Part shown: positions 17,037 to 24,656 of the stretch, one piece after another | How the letters are laid out: every line of letters begins with the position of its first letter | How positions within the stretch are numbered: position 1 is the stretch's first letter | Assembly (NCBI RefSeq): GCF_030817655.1 | Contig: NZ_JAUSZM010000003.1 | Span: 9,858,001 to 9,922,000 of the forward strand | Direction of reading: 5' to 3' | Source: Streptomyces sp. V4I2 | GTDB taxonomy: Bacteria; Actinomycetota; Actinomycetes; Streptomycetales; Streptomycetaceae | Length of the DNA stretch: 64,000 bases | Translations under genes and position numbers: made by a program | Notes under the pieces: model-generated | What the model was told of the DNA's origin: nothing | Seen by the model: the letters and a program-made list of their open reading frames with translations, nothing else | Database searches by the model: none

Positions 17037-17416
17037 CCTTCTGGGCGGCGCGATCCCCTCAAGCGCCGCAGCGATGAGGCAGAGGCATGGATCGTCCTCG
17101 TCAGCTGGACGCTTGCCCTGCTCGGCGGTCTGCTCGCGGGTCAGGCGACGGCACGATGAAGCACGCTCTGGCCGCCGGATCGACGCGCACGGACCGGGCG
17201 GAGGCCGAACCCGGCGGCGCGTCGGGCACCGCCGTCACCGTGTGGACCGACCGTTCGGGGTCACTGGTCCCCGAGCCCGCCACCGCGCAAGAGGCGCGGA
17301 TGTGGGAGGCCGGTCGGTCCGCGGTGGAGGACGAGGACGCCCGGCCGACAGGGCCGATCGGGTGGTGCGGTGGGCCGTTCGGCTCATGCGCCGCGCGTGG
17401 TATCGGAGTTGGATGA
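17037..17416 (+). pseudogene. Rv1733c-family membrane protein, decayed
   Basis: Pieces of a two-transmembrane actinobacterial protein appear in different frames. In frame 3, 17043-17157 reads GRRDPLKRRSDEAEAW followed by the membrane helix IVLVSWTLALLGGLLAGQATAR and then a stop. In frame 2, about 17198-17320 reads GTAVTVWTDRSGSLVPEPATAQEARM, the extracytoplasmic end of the loop domain. The second membrane helix is not found, and only a fragment RVVRWAVRLMRRAWYRSW near 17365-17400 may represent the C-terminal tail. This pattern of frameshift plus deletion marks a pseudogene. Family members are of unknown function and DosR-regulated in mycobacteria. Confidence 0.7.
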
Positions 17417-17456
17417 CAGCGAGGGAAACGGTGTCGATCCGAAGGGGGCGAGGGCA

Positions 17457-17696
17457 GTGGGTACGAGACTCACAGCGGAGGTCGGGGGGCGGTTCGCGGT
17501 CCTGCTGATCGTGGCCACCGGCGTGACGTTCGTCCTCGCGGCGGCGTTCGACGCGATGGCCCTTCGGTTCCTGCGGCGACGCCTTCGCAGGACGCCGACG
17601 CCCATCCAACCTGCTCGGCGCGAGGTAGTCCGCCATGAGCGGAGAGACCGTGTGGTTCGGGGGCCGCGGGGCTCAGGCGCGCGGGCGCACCTTTGA
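17457..17696 (+). CDS. Putative small single-pass membrane protein
   Basis: A possible 79-residue protein from GTG 17457 with GAAGGGGG about ten bases upstream. It begins with a short polar stretch, then a convincing hydrophobic helix RFAVLLIVATGVTFVLAAAFDAMALRF, then an Arg-rich tail. No homologue is recognised. It lies in a region of decayed genes and may itself be a remnant. Support rests only on the ribosome-binding site and the membrane helix. Confidence 0.35.
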   Translation: MGTRLTAEVGGRFAVLLIVATGVTFVLAAAFDAMALRFLRRRLRRTPTPIQPARREVVRHERRDRVVRGPRGSGARAHL

Positions 17697-17929
17697 CGCG
17701 CGGGCGAGGGCCACGAGCGGAAGGCGTCCCAGCTGCTCGACACGATTTTCCTCATGACGCGATGGCCACCATCCCGGTGAACGGGTACGCCGCACCATGG
17801 TTGAAGGACCGGCCCGCGAGGTACTCCGGAACGGTGCCGCCGCCACGGACCTGCTGGCCGTCGAGGCCCCGGACCAGGCCGAGCACTACGGTCTGCGACC
17901 GGGCCACGTGCCCGCCATGGGACGCAGTG

Positions 17930-18241
17930 GCCGTGAACCGCCAGGACGCCCGCTGCCCGGCGCTCCGATGTGCTGTCGCACGCGCGCTGTGGGATGTCGG
18001 GGCCGCGGTGTTCGACACGGACGCCGTGATCACCGACTCGCTCGGTTTCAGGCGGCCGCGTGGAACACCTGGCCTCTTCCTGGAAGCGGCCCGTCGACGC
18101 GGGTGAGTCCGGGGGCGGGCCGTAGCGGTGGTTTCACCCTCGTCGTCGGCGTGGACCGCGCCGACGGCCCGGACACGGGGGAGACTGCTGCGGCACGGTG
18201 CCGACGTCGTAGTAGGAGACCTCGCAGAACTGCTCGTCTGA
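17930..18241 (+). pseudogene. HAD-family hydrolase (beta-phosphoglucomutase type), internally deleted
   Basis: The start of the HAD fold is present: LWDVGAAVFDTDAVITDS contains the D-x-D nucleophile motif of beta-phosphoglucomutases. A shift then gives FQAAAW, equivalent to the HAAAWK segment after motif I. The C-terminus follows almost at once: GGFTLVVGVDRADG and, in another frame, LLRHGADVVVGDLAELLV with a stop at 18239-18241. Some 150-200 residues between are missing. It ends 11 bases before the GH65 gene. HAD and GH65 genes are commonly paired in actinobacteria (in M. tuberculosis Rv3400/Rv3401), so the partner mutase has probably been lost. Confidence 0.75.
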
Positions 18242-18252
18242 GGAGCGCCGAA

Positions 18253-20622
18253 GTGACGGACCGGATTTGGGAGTACGAGGGCTACGATCCCGCTCAGGAG
18301 CGTCTGCGCGAGTCCCTGTGCACGCTGGGCAACGGCTACTTCGCCACCCGCGGGGCGCTGCCCGAGTGCGTCGCGGACGACGTGCACTACCCGGGCACCT
18401 ATGCGGCCGGCTGCTACAACAGGCTCACCTCCGAGGTGGCAGGCCGTGAGGTCGAGAACGAGGACATGGTCAACCTGCCGAACTGGCTGCCGCTGCGCTT
18501 CCGAGTCGAAGGGCAGCAGTGGCTCACCCCCGACACCGCAGAGGTGCTGGAGCACCGGCAGGTCCTGCACCTGGCCTCGGGGCTGCTGGAGCGCCGGACG
18601 CGTTACGGGCTCGGCGAGGGACGCGCCCTGTCCGTCCGCCAGGAGCGGCTCGTGCACATGGCGGAACCCCACCTGGCCGCCCTGCGCACCGAGTTCACCG
18701 CCGACGGATTCTCCGGTGACCTCGCGGTCGAGTCCGCCCTGGACGGGAGCGTCACCAACTCCGGCGTGCCGCGCTACCGCGAACTGGACGGGCGTCATCT
18801 GACTCATGTGGACACCGGTACCGCCGCTCCGGACGCGGTCTGGCTGCGCTGCCGTACCCGCACCTCCGACATCCGGGTCGGTATGGCGGCCCGGCTGACC
18901 GCCGACGTGCCGGCCACGGCACAGCACGAGCTGACGCGGGCCGTCCAGCGGGTGTGCCTGCGCCTGGCTCCCGGCCGGACCGCCACCGTCGACAAGACCG
19001 TCGCCCTGCACACTTCACGCGACCTGGCGATCAGCGATCCGCTGCACGCCGCGATCGAACGGGTGGGCCGCGCGCCCGGCTTCGACAAGCTGCTGGAGTC
19101 GCACCTGACGGCCTGGGACCAGCTGTGGCGGCGGGCCGAGCTGGACGTGCCGGGCGAGGCGGGCAGCATCCTGCGGCTGCACCTGTTCCATGTCCTGCAG
19201 ACGCTCTCCCCGCACACCGCCGACCTCGACGTGGGCGTGCCTGCCCGGGGGCTGCACGGTGAGGCCTACCGCGGGCACGTGTTCTGGGACGAGCTGTTCG
19301 TTCTGCCCTACCTCAACCTGCACTTCCCCGAGGTCTCCCGCGCCCTGCTGCAATACCGCCACCGACGCCTGGAGCGCGCCCGCTCCGCCGCCCGCGACCG
19401 CGGCCGGCGCGGAGCCCTGTATCCCTGGCAGAGCGGCAGCGACGGCCGCGAGGAGACCCAGCGGCTGCACCTCAACCCGCGCTCCGGACGCTGGCTGCCC
19501 GATCACTCCCGGCTGCAGTACCACGTCGGATCGGCGATCGCGTACAACGTGTGGCAGTACTGCGAGGCCAGCGGCGACACCGAGTTCCTGCACACCAAGG
19601 GCGCCGAGATGCTGCTGCAGATCGCCCGCTTCTGGGCGGACTCGGCGGTGTACGACGAGACACTGGGCAGGCATCGCATCCGCGGGGTCGTCGGTCCCGA
19701 CGAGTACCACGATGCCTACCCCTGGGCGGCGGAGCCGGGCCTCGACGACAACGCGTACACCAACGTCACGGCCGCCTGGGTGCTGGCCCGCGCCCTGGAA
19801 CTCCTCGACACCCTGCCCGAACCGCGCCGTCGGGAACTCGTCGAGCGGACCGGACTCGACGTCGGCGAACTCGAACAGTGGGAGGACGTCTCGCGCACGC
19901 TCCACGTGCCCTTCCACGACGGGGTCATCAGCCAGTTCGAGGACTACGGCAAGCTGGAGGAACTGGACTGGGCCGGATACCGCCGGCGGTACGACGACAT
20001 CCGGCGGCTCGACCGGATCCTGGAGGCGGAGGGCGACACCGCCAACCGCTACCAGGCGTCCAAACAGGCCGACGTACTGATGCTCGGCTACCTCTTCTCG
20101 CCTGACGAACTCCAAGGGCTGTTCCGTCGGCTGGGGTACCGGCTCGACGAGGACACCTGGCGCCGCACCGTCGACTACTACCTGCGCCGCACCAGCCACG
20201 GCTCCACCCTCAGCGGACTGGTGCACGGCTGGGTCCTCGCCCGGGCCCGCCGCGCCGATGCCTGGACGTTCTGCCAGGAGGCACTGAGGGGTGACATCGC
20301 CGACGTCCAGGACGGCACCACGGGCGAGGGCCTCCACCTCGGTGCCATGGCCGGCACCCTGGACCTGGTCCAGCGCGGCCTGACCGGCCTGGAGCCCAGG
20401 CGCGGCGCTCTGTGGCTGGACCCGGTGCCCCTCCCCGAGCTCTCCTCCTACGGCTTCGAGCTCCGCTACCAGGGCCACTGGGGCGTGCGCCTGCGTCTGG
20501 AGCGCGGGTGGCTGGAGATCGCCGTACCGTCGTCCGACCGCTCCCCGATCGACGTCCACCTTCCCGATCGCTCGGTCGGCGTGCAGCCGGGGGAGATCTG
20601 CCGGCTGGAGCTCCCCGACTGA
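18253..20622 (+). CDS. Glycoside hydrolase family 65 protein (kojibiose/trehalose/maltose phosphorylase type)
   Basis: 789 residues from GTG 18253 (GAGGAG eight bases upstream). It has the GH65 layout: an N-terminal beta-sandwich (LCTLGNGYFATRGALPE, VNLPNWLPLRFRVEGQ), a linker, an (alpha/alpha)6 barrel (GHVFWDELFVLPYLNLHFPE, YPWQSGSDGREETQ) and a C-terminal beta domain. The general-acid glutamate is Glu484 in VVGPDEYHDAY. RYQASKQADVLML and RTSHGSTLSG match the phosphate- and substrate-binding parts of the phosphorylases. It would split an alpha-linked disaccharide with phosphate to beta-glucose 1-phosphate, cytoplasmically. Its usual partner, beta-phosphoglucomutase, is the broken gene directly upstream. 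The exact disaccharide cannot be inferred. Confidence 0.9.
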   Translation: MTDRIWEYEGYDPAQERLRESLCTLGNGYFATRGALPECVADDVHYPGTYAAGCYNRLTSEVAGREVENEDMVNLPNWLPLRFRVEGQQWLTPDTAEVLEHRQVLHLASGLLERRTRYGLGEGRALSVRQERLVHMAEPHLAALRTEFTADGFSGDLAVESALDGSVTNSGVPRYRELDGRHLTHVDTGTAAPDAVWLRCRTRTSDIRVGMAARLTADVPATAQHELTRAVQRVCLRLAPGRTATVDKTVALHTSRDLAISDPLHAAIERVGRAPGFDKLLESHLTAWDQLWRRAELDVPGEAGSILRLHLFHVLQTLSPHTADLDVGVPARGLHGEAYRGHVFWDELFVLPYLNLHFPEVSRALLQYRHRRLERARSAARDRGRRGALYPWQSGSDGREETQRLHLNPRSGRWLPDHSRLQYHVGSAIAYNVWQYCEASGDTEFLHTKGAEMLLQIARFWADSAVYDETLGRHRIRGVVGPDEYHDAYPWAAEPGLDDNAYTNVTAAWVLARALELLDTLPEPRRRELVERTGLDVGELEQWEDVSRTLHVPFHDGVISQFEDYGKLEELDWAGYRRRYDDIRRLDRILEAEGDTANRYQASKQADVLMLGYLFSPDELQGLFRRLGYRLDEDTWRRTVDYYLRRTSHGSTLSGLVHGWVLARARRADAWTFCQEALRGDIADVQDGTTGEGLHLGAMAGTLDLVQRGLTGLEPRRGALWLDPVPLPELSSYGFELRYQGHWGVRLRLERGWLEIAVPSSDRSPIDVHLPDRSVGVQPGEICRLELPD

Positions 20623-20665
20623 GGTCGCGGTCGGTTCGGCGAGCGCGGCGAGTTCGGGGGGGTCC

Positions 20666-21016
20666 CTACGACGGTGGTTCCGCCTGCGTCTGGGCGGCCT
20701 GCAGATCGGCGAGCAGTTCGGCCTGCCCGGCGAGCACCCCGGACAGGATGGTGCGGGCGACCCCGAGCAGCTCGGCGATATGCGGGCTGGTCAGCGAGTA
20801 GTACACGGTGGAGCCCTCCTTGCGGGTCACCACCAGGTTCGCCCTGCGCAATACCGCGAGCTGCTGTGACAGGTGCGCCGGCTCGATCCCGACCTCGGGC
20901 AGCATCTCCGCCACCGCGTGCTCGCGCTCGCTCAGCAGCTCAAGGACCCGGATGCGCGCCGGGTGGCCGAGTGTCTTGAAGAACTCGGCCTTCAGTTGGT
21001 ACAGCGGCGTGCTCAT
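20666..21016 (-). CDS. ArsR-family winged-helix regulator
   Basis: 116 residues: LYQLKAEFFKTLGHPARIRVLELLSEREHAVAEMLPEVGIEPAHLSQQLAVLRRANLVVTRKEGSTVYYSL, the full ArsR winged helix with the recognition helix around HLSQQLAVLRR. There is no CxC metal-binding motif in the alpha-3 helix (the position reads EPAHLSQ). It is therefore not a classic arsenic or cadmium sensor; a redox or anion-linked signal is possible. It is 50-60% similar by eye to the second ArsR at 24165, which leads a SulP operon. A palindrome CGGCCCTATGGGCCG (21046-21060) lies just before its start and may be the operator. The gene is convergent with the GH65 gene. Confidence 0.88.
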   Translation of the reverse strand: MSTPLYQLKAEFFKTLGHPARIRVLELLSEREHAVAEMLPEVGIEPAHLSQQLAVLRRANLVVTRKEGSTVYYSLTSPHIAELLGVARTILSGVLAGQAELLADLQAAQTQAEPPS

Positions 21017-21045
21017 CGTGCCGTCCCCTCCCCGGCGGAGCAGCA

Positions 21046-21060
21046 CGGCCCTATGGGCCG
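21046..21060. promoter_or_regulatory. Palindrome upstream of the first ArsR gene
   Basis: CGGCCCTATGGGCCG is a 15-base perfect inverted repeat about 30 bases before the ArsR start. Position suggests autoregulation; it is also the outward-facing version of the DevR-like half-sites, so either regulator could bind. Confidence 0.45.
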
Positions 21061-21367
21061 GTCCTCGGCGCCTCGCATACACCCACTCGTCACACACATG
21101 CGGCTCATCCTCGCGTGCGACAGCGGCCATGCCGAAATCTCGCACGAGAACCGCGCCGCCCGAATCCCACGGTGGTGACATGAAGGCCGCTGGGCGCGGT
21201 TCGGCACTGACCGCCCAGACGACTGCCGCGAAGGCGGATGTGCCGGACTTCGCCGAGGACGAGGCCGTCGTCACGAGGGACGGCATCTGCACCGTCGTAC
21301 CCGTACGTGATCCCGACGGTGCCTTTGCACCCGGCCGGACCCACCGGGCGCACCGGCCCGCGGTGTC
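21061..21367. other. Intergenic region without a clear gene
   Basis: About 300 bases upstream of the first ArsR gene and downstream of the STAS gene. A plus-strand ATG near 21180 opens a frame (KAAGRGSALTAQTTAAKADVPDFAEDEAVVTRDG), but it runs antisense into the STAS gene with no recognisable domain, so I do not call it. Confidence 0.4.
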
Positions 21368-21763
21368 TCAAGCCGGCCACCCTGTCGTCCGCCACTCGTG
21401 GCGGCCCTCCGGTGGCTCGCCGTGCCGCGTGCTGTGTGCCGCGAGTGCGTCGGCCAGGTCGGCGTGCACGGGGATGGGCCGGCACTCCCCGTTGGGCACG
21501 AGGGAGCCGTCTGCGGGGATCGCGGCCAGTTCCAGGCCGCGGCCCGCCTCGGCGAGACGCCCCGCGGCCTCGATGATCGCCAACTGCCCCTCGGCCGACC
21601 AGCCGCGCAGCCCGCTCAGGTCGACGATGACCGGACCGGTGCCGCGTCCCACCACCCAGCCGACGGCACCGGTGAAGCGACGGACGGCCTCCGGGCCCAG
21701 GTGTCCGGAGACGGGCAGGATGCCGAGGTCCTGCTCGACGGTGTAGCGCCACTCGATGGTCAT
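21368..21763 (-). CDS. STAS-domain (anti-sigma factor antagonist-like) protein
   Basis: 131 residues. The core is a STAS domain: ILPVSGHLGPEAVRRFTGAVGWVVGRGTGPVIVDLSGLRGWSAEGQLAIIEAAGRLAEAGRGLELAAI. The DLSGLRGWSAEGQ segment holds the serine that anti-sigma kinases phosphorylate in SpoIIAA/RsbV relatives. The C-terminal 40 residues are polar. ATG 21763 has AAGGAAG nine bases upstream. It lies immediately downstream of an RsbW-like ATPase gene, whose undamaged frame would end six bases before it. The two would form a partner-switching pair, placed here at the end of a SulP transporter operon. Confidence 0.85.
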   Translation of the reverse strand: MTIEWRYTVEQDLGILPVSGHLGPEAVRRFTGAVGWVVGRGTGPVIVDLSGLRGWSAEGQLAIIEAAGRLAEAGRGLELAAIPADGSLVPNGECRPIPVHADLADALAAHSTRHGEPPEGRHEWRTTGWPA

Positions 21764-21768
21764 GATCG

Positions 21769-22226
21769 TCAACTTCCTTGCGCGTTCGGCGTGTTCGGTC
21801 GGAAGGGAAGGGTGATCCAGATGCTCTTCCCCCTGCCGTCGGCGTCCCCCCGGACCACCGCCGTGCCCCCCCCAGGCCGAGGGTGAGCTCCATGACGGTG
21901 GCAAGACCGCCCGCCTTCGTTCGGGTGGCCGGCGCGTACAACGAGGGCCGGTGGGGGTGACGGTCGTGGACGGCGAAGGCCAGGCAGTCCGGGCCGGCCG
22001 CGTAGATGACGGTCATCTGCGGGGAGAGCGCCGCGGCGTGCCGGACGCTGTTGGTGACCAGCTCGCTGAGGATCAGCAGGGCCGGGCCGACGGTGGGATG
22101 GCGCGGGTTCACGCCCCACTCGGCCAGCACCTGTTCGGCGGTCTCCCGGGCCATGCGGACCGCGGACGGCATCGCGGGCAGTGTGAGCACATGCCGGTGG
22201 GGCAGTGCTTCGAGCCGGGCGTTCAT
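21769..22226 (-). pseudogene. RsbW-like anti-sigma factor ATPase, frameshifted in a G8 tract
   Basis: From ATG 22226 the frame gives a GHKL (HATPase_c) domain of the SpoIIAB/RsbW type: N box ILSELVTNSVRHAA, G1 CLAFAVHDRHPHRP, G2 GGLATVMELTLGLGG. At a run of eight G on the coding strand (21866-21873) the frame departs. With seven G it would continue TAVVRGDADGRGKSIWITLPFRPNTPNAQGS and stop at 21769, giving about 151 residues, the family length. As given, the product is long and nonsense after the tract. Cause: sequencing error, mutation, or reversible slippage. The start codon overlaps the upstream stop (ATGA), so this was the fourth gene of the ArsR-SulP operon. Confidence 0.78.
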
Positions 22227-22438
22227 CACGCCTCCGCGGGGGTGAGAGGGAATGCGGTCACCGTCTTGGGACGCGGGCGCGGCAGGAGGCACTCGAAGTC
22301 CCCCATCTGCCGACCAGGCCGTACGACGGTCAGGACCCGCCGCGTGGACACCGGCCGCCCCGGTGCGCGGCCTTCCGACAGCAACTCCTCGGCGCCGGAG
22401 ACCTCGACCTTGCGCAGGGGAATGGGCGGAGTGCTCAT
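22226..22438 (-). CDS. Small hypothetical protein of the SulP operon
   Basis: 70 residues, starting MSTPPIPLRKVEVSGAEELLSEGRAPGRP and ending MGDFECLLPRPRPKTVTAFPLTPAEA. No membrane helix, no recognised domain. It is supported by context: its ATG overlaps the stop of the SulP gene and its own stop overlaps the start of the ATPase gene, both by ATGA. That tight packing on both sides marks it as a translated part of the operon. Function unknown; a small modulator of the transporter or of the partner-switching pair is conceivable. Confidence 0.65.
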   Translation of the reverse strand: MSTPPIPLRKVEVSGAEELLSEGRAPGRPVSTRRVLTVVRPGRQMGDFECLLPRPRPKTVTAFPLTPAEA

Positions 22439-24168
22439 CCGGCGGCTTCCTCTGTTTCCCGGCTGACGGGCCGGGACGTCTGGGCGGGAACAGTCGGCAT
22501 GACACCGACGCACTCCAGGTAGGTGTGTGCGCCCCGGATCGCCTCCGGCGTGGTGGCGTACTCACGCCCCTCCCGGCGCAGCAGCTCCAACGCGCCCACG
22601 GATTCCAGCGCCTGGCGCTGGCCAGGGCGGATCCCGGAGGCCATGACCACGGTGCCGCGCCGATTGAGCTTTTCCACCACGTCCTTGAGGACCAGGGCGC
22701 CGGTGGCGTCGATGGTCGTCACCCGGGACATGCGCAGGATGACGACCCGCACGTCGGCGACCTCGGTCAGCTCCAGGAGAAAGCGGTGGGCGGCGGCGAA
22801 GAACAGTGGCCCGTCGATGCGGTAGGCGACGATGTGCTCGGCCAGCAGCGCGTGCTCCTCGGCGCTGTGGTCACCACGGTCCAGCGGCACCTGGTCCAGG
22901 CGGGCCTGCTGGGCGACCGCGCGCAGCGCCAGGGTGCCGGCGACCACCAGGCCGATGATCACGGCGTAGACGAGGTCGAGGGCGAGCGTGGCCACGGCGG
23001 TCAGCACGAGGATCAACGCGTCGGAGCGGGTGGCCCTCGCCATCGCCCGGAGCGAGCTGACCTCGACCATGCGGATCGCGGTGGCCAGCAGCACGCCCGC
23101 CAGCGCCGCCAGCGGGATCTTGGAGACGAGGGGTGCGGCCGCGAAGACGATCACTGCGAGGACCGCCGCGTGGGTCAGGGCCGCCAGCCGGGACCCCGCC
23201 CCGGTACGAACGTTGACGGCGGTCCTGGCGATCGCGCCGGTCGCCGGTACGCCCCCGAACAGCGGCGCGGCGATATTGGCCAGACCCTGACCGAACAGCT
23301 CACGGTCCGGGTCGTGCTTCTGGCCGACCGTCATGCCGTCGGCGACCGAGGCCGACAGCAGCGACTCCAGGGCTGCCAGCGCCGCCACCGCGACTGCCGG
23401 GGCGAGCAGCGAGCCGAGCGCGCCCGGGTCGAGGAAGGCGAGCGAGGGGGCGGGCAGGCCGGACGGCAGGTCGCCGATCGGCTGCGCCGCGTCCAGGCCG
23501 CCTGCCTGTGCCATGAGGGTGGCCGCGATCACCGCGAGGATGGAGAAGGGGATCGTGGGCCGCCGCCGGGCGCCGATCAGCATGACGGCGGCGACCGCCA
23601 GGGCGAAGGCGACGGAGGTCCAGTTCGGGTGGGTCGCGAACTCCTCCAAGGCGCGCCAGGTCACCACGAGGACGCGGTCGCCCTCGGGCTTGGGCACCCC
23701 GAGGGCGTTGGGAATCTGCTGCAGCCCGATGACGCAGGCGATGCCGAGCGTGAAGCCCTCCACGACGGGCGCGGGCACGTACTGCATGTACTTCCCGGCC
23801 TTGAGCAGGGCGAGGGCGACGAGCATGACGCCCGCCATCAGCCCGACGGTCAGCACCCCGGACGCCCCGTGCTCGGTGACGATCGGTACCAGCACGACCG
23901 TCATGGCGCCGGTCGGCCCGGACACCTGCAGATTCGACCCGCCGAACACGGCGGCGAGCACGCCCGCGATCACCGCGGTCGCCAACCCCGCCGCCGCGCC
24001 GAGCCCGGAGGAGACACCGAAGCCGAGTGCGAGCGGCAGTGCGACGATCGCCACGGTGAGGCCGGCCAGCAGGTCCCGGCGTGGGTCGCGGCGCATCTCC
24101 GCCAGATCCGTGCGGCCGGGCAGCAGTGCGGTGAGCCGGGCCACGGCCCGGCAGAAGGGGATCCTCAT
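22435..24168 (-). CDS. SulP-family anion transporter with STAS domain
   Basis: 577 residues. The membrane part (about 30-430) has the SulP opening RRDLLAGLTVAIVALPLALGFGVSSGLG and the conserved QVSGPTGAMTVVL and IARTAVNVRTGAGSRLAAL segments of the SLC26/SulP core. A C-terminal STAS domain (about 455-560) includes DVRVVILRMSRVTTIDATGALVL. Substrates of the family are sulfate, bicarbonate or other anions; the protein resembles the bicarbonate/sulfate branch, with no attached carbonic anhydrase. It starts at ATG 24168, overlapping the ArsR stop. The operon ArsR-SulP-small protein-RsbW-like-STAS links anion transport to a partner-switching pair. Confidence 0.9.
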   Translation of the reverse strand: MRIPFCRAVARLTALLPGRTDLAEMRRDPRRDLLAGLTVAIVALPLALGFGVSSGLGAAAGLATAVIAGVLAAVFGGSNLQVSGPTGAMTVVLVPIVTEHGASGVLTVGLMAGVMLVALALLKAGKYMQYVPAPVVEGFTLGIACVIGLQQIPNALGVPKPEGDRVLVVTWRALEEFATHPNWTSVAFALAVAAVMLIGARRRPTIPFSILAVIAATLMAQAGGLDAAQPIGDLPSGLPAPSLAFLDPGALGSLLAPAVAVAALAALESLLSASVADGMTVGQKHDPDRELFGQGLANIAAPLFGGVPATGAIARTAVNVRTGAGSRLAALTHAAVLAVIVFAAAPLVSKIPLAALAGVLLATAIRMVEVSSLRAMARATRSDALILVLTAVATLALDLVYAVIIGLVVAGTLALRAVAQQARLDQVPLDRGDHSAEEHALLAEHIVAYRIDGPLFFAAAHRFLLELTEVADVRVVILRMSRVTTIDATGALVLKDVVEKLNRRGTVVMASGIRPGQRQALESVGALELLRREGREYATTPEAIRGAHTYLECVGVMPTVPAQTSRPVSRETEEAAG

Positions 24169-24506
24169 CGCGCGGCGACCTCGGTATTCCGCAGCTCGGC
24201 CAGCAGCTCGTTCCGCCCGGCCAGCAGCTCGGTCAGAATCCTGCGCGCGGCCCCCATCAGGTCGGCGACGTCCCCGCCGGCGAGCGCGTACACCACGGTC
24301 GAGCCCTCGCGCTTGGATGTGACGATGTCCGAGCGGCGCAGGACCGCCAGCTGTTGCGACAGGCTGGAGGGTTCCACCTCGATCGCGGCCAGCAGCTCCC
24401 GTACCGGTCTCGGCCCGTCCTGCAGCAGCTCCAGCACCCGTATCCGTACGGGATGTCCCAGCATCCGGAAGAAATCGGCCGTGGCCTGGTACAGCGGAAC
24501 GGACAT
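24165..24506 (-). CDS. ArsR-family regulator of the SulP operon
   Basis: 113 residues: LYQATADFFRMLGHPVRIRVLELLQDGPRPVRELLAAIEVEPSSLSQQLAVLRRSDIVTSKREGSTVVYAL, a complete ArsR winged helix. No CxC motif, so no classic metalloid site. ATG 24506 is preferred to a TTG seven codons upstream. Its stop overlaps the SulP start, and an AT-rich inverted repeat lies about 90 bases upstream (24598-24617). It is thus the likely autoregulated repressor of this five-gene operon. It is a paralogue of the ArsR at 20666, suggesting an internal duplication of a regulator-plus-transporter module. Confidence 0.9.
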   Translation of the reverse strand: MSVPLYQATADFFRMLGHPVRIRVLELLQDGPRPVRELLAAIEVEPSSLSQQLAVLRRSDIVTSKREGSTVVYALAGGDVADLMGAARRILTELLAGRNELLAELRNTEVAAR

Positions 24507-24597
24507 GACCCTCGGCTTCCCGGACAACGCCCCACCCGGGGCCGGTGCAGGCTGCGCCCACGGCTACCTGCGGACACAGCCAACACAGCATCTAACC

Positions 24598-24617
24598 AAT
24601 TGCGAAATTATGCAATT
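24598..24617. promoter_or_regulatory. AT-rich inverted repeat, probable ArsR operator
   Basis: AATTGC at 24598-24603 and GCAATT at 24612-24617 flank an 8-base AT-rich spacer (GAAATTAT). Such an A/T-rich palindrome stands out in this GC-rich DNA and lies before the ArsR-SulP operon. ArsR-family operators often have this form. It also covers or adjoins the likely promoter. Confidence 0.65.
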
Positions 24618-24656
24618 CAGCATCCTGTTACTACCGGGCCGCCCCGGCGGGCGGGA

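Noticed and set aside
17350..17364. Partial palindrome GGGCCGATCGGG
   Set aside because: Second half-site is missing and the site lies inside the decayed Rv1733c-type gene.
21179..21367. Plus-strand frame starting KAAGRGSALTAQTTAAKADV
   Set aside because: Runs antisense into the STAS gene, and no domain or conserved context supports it.
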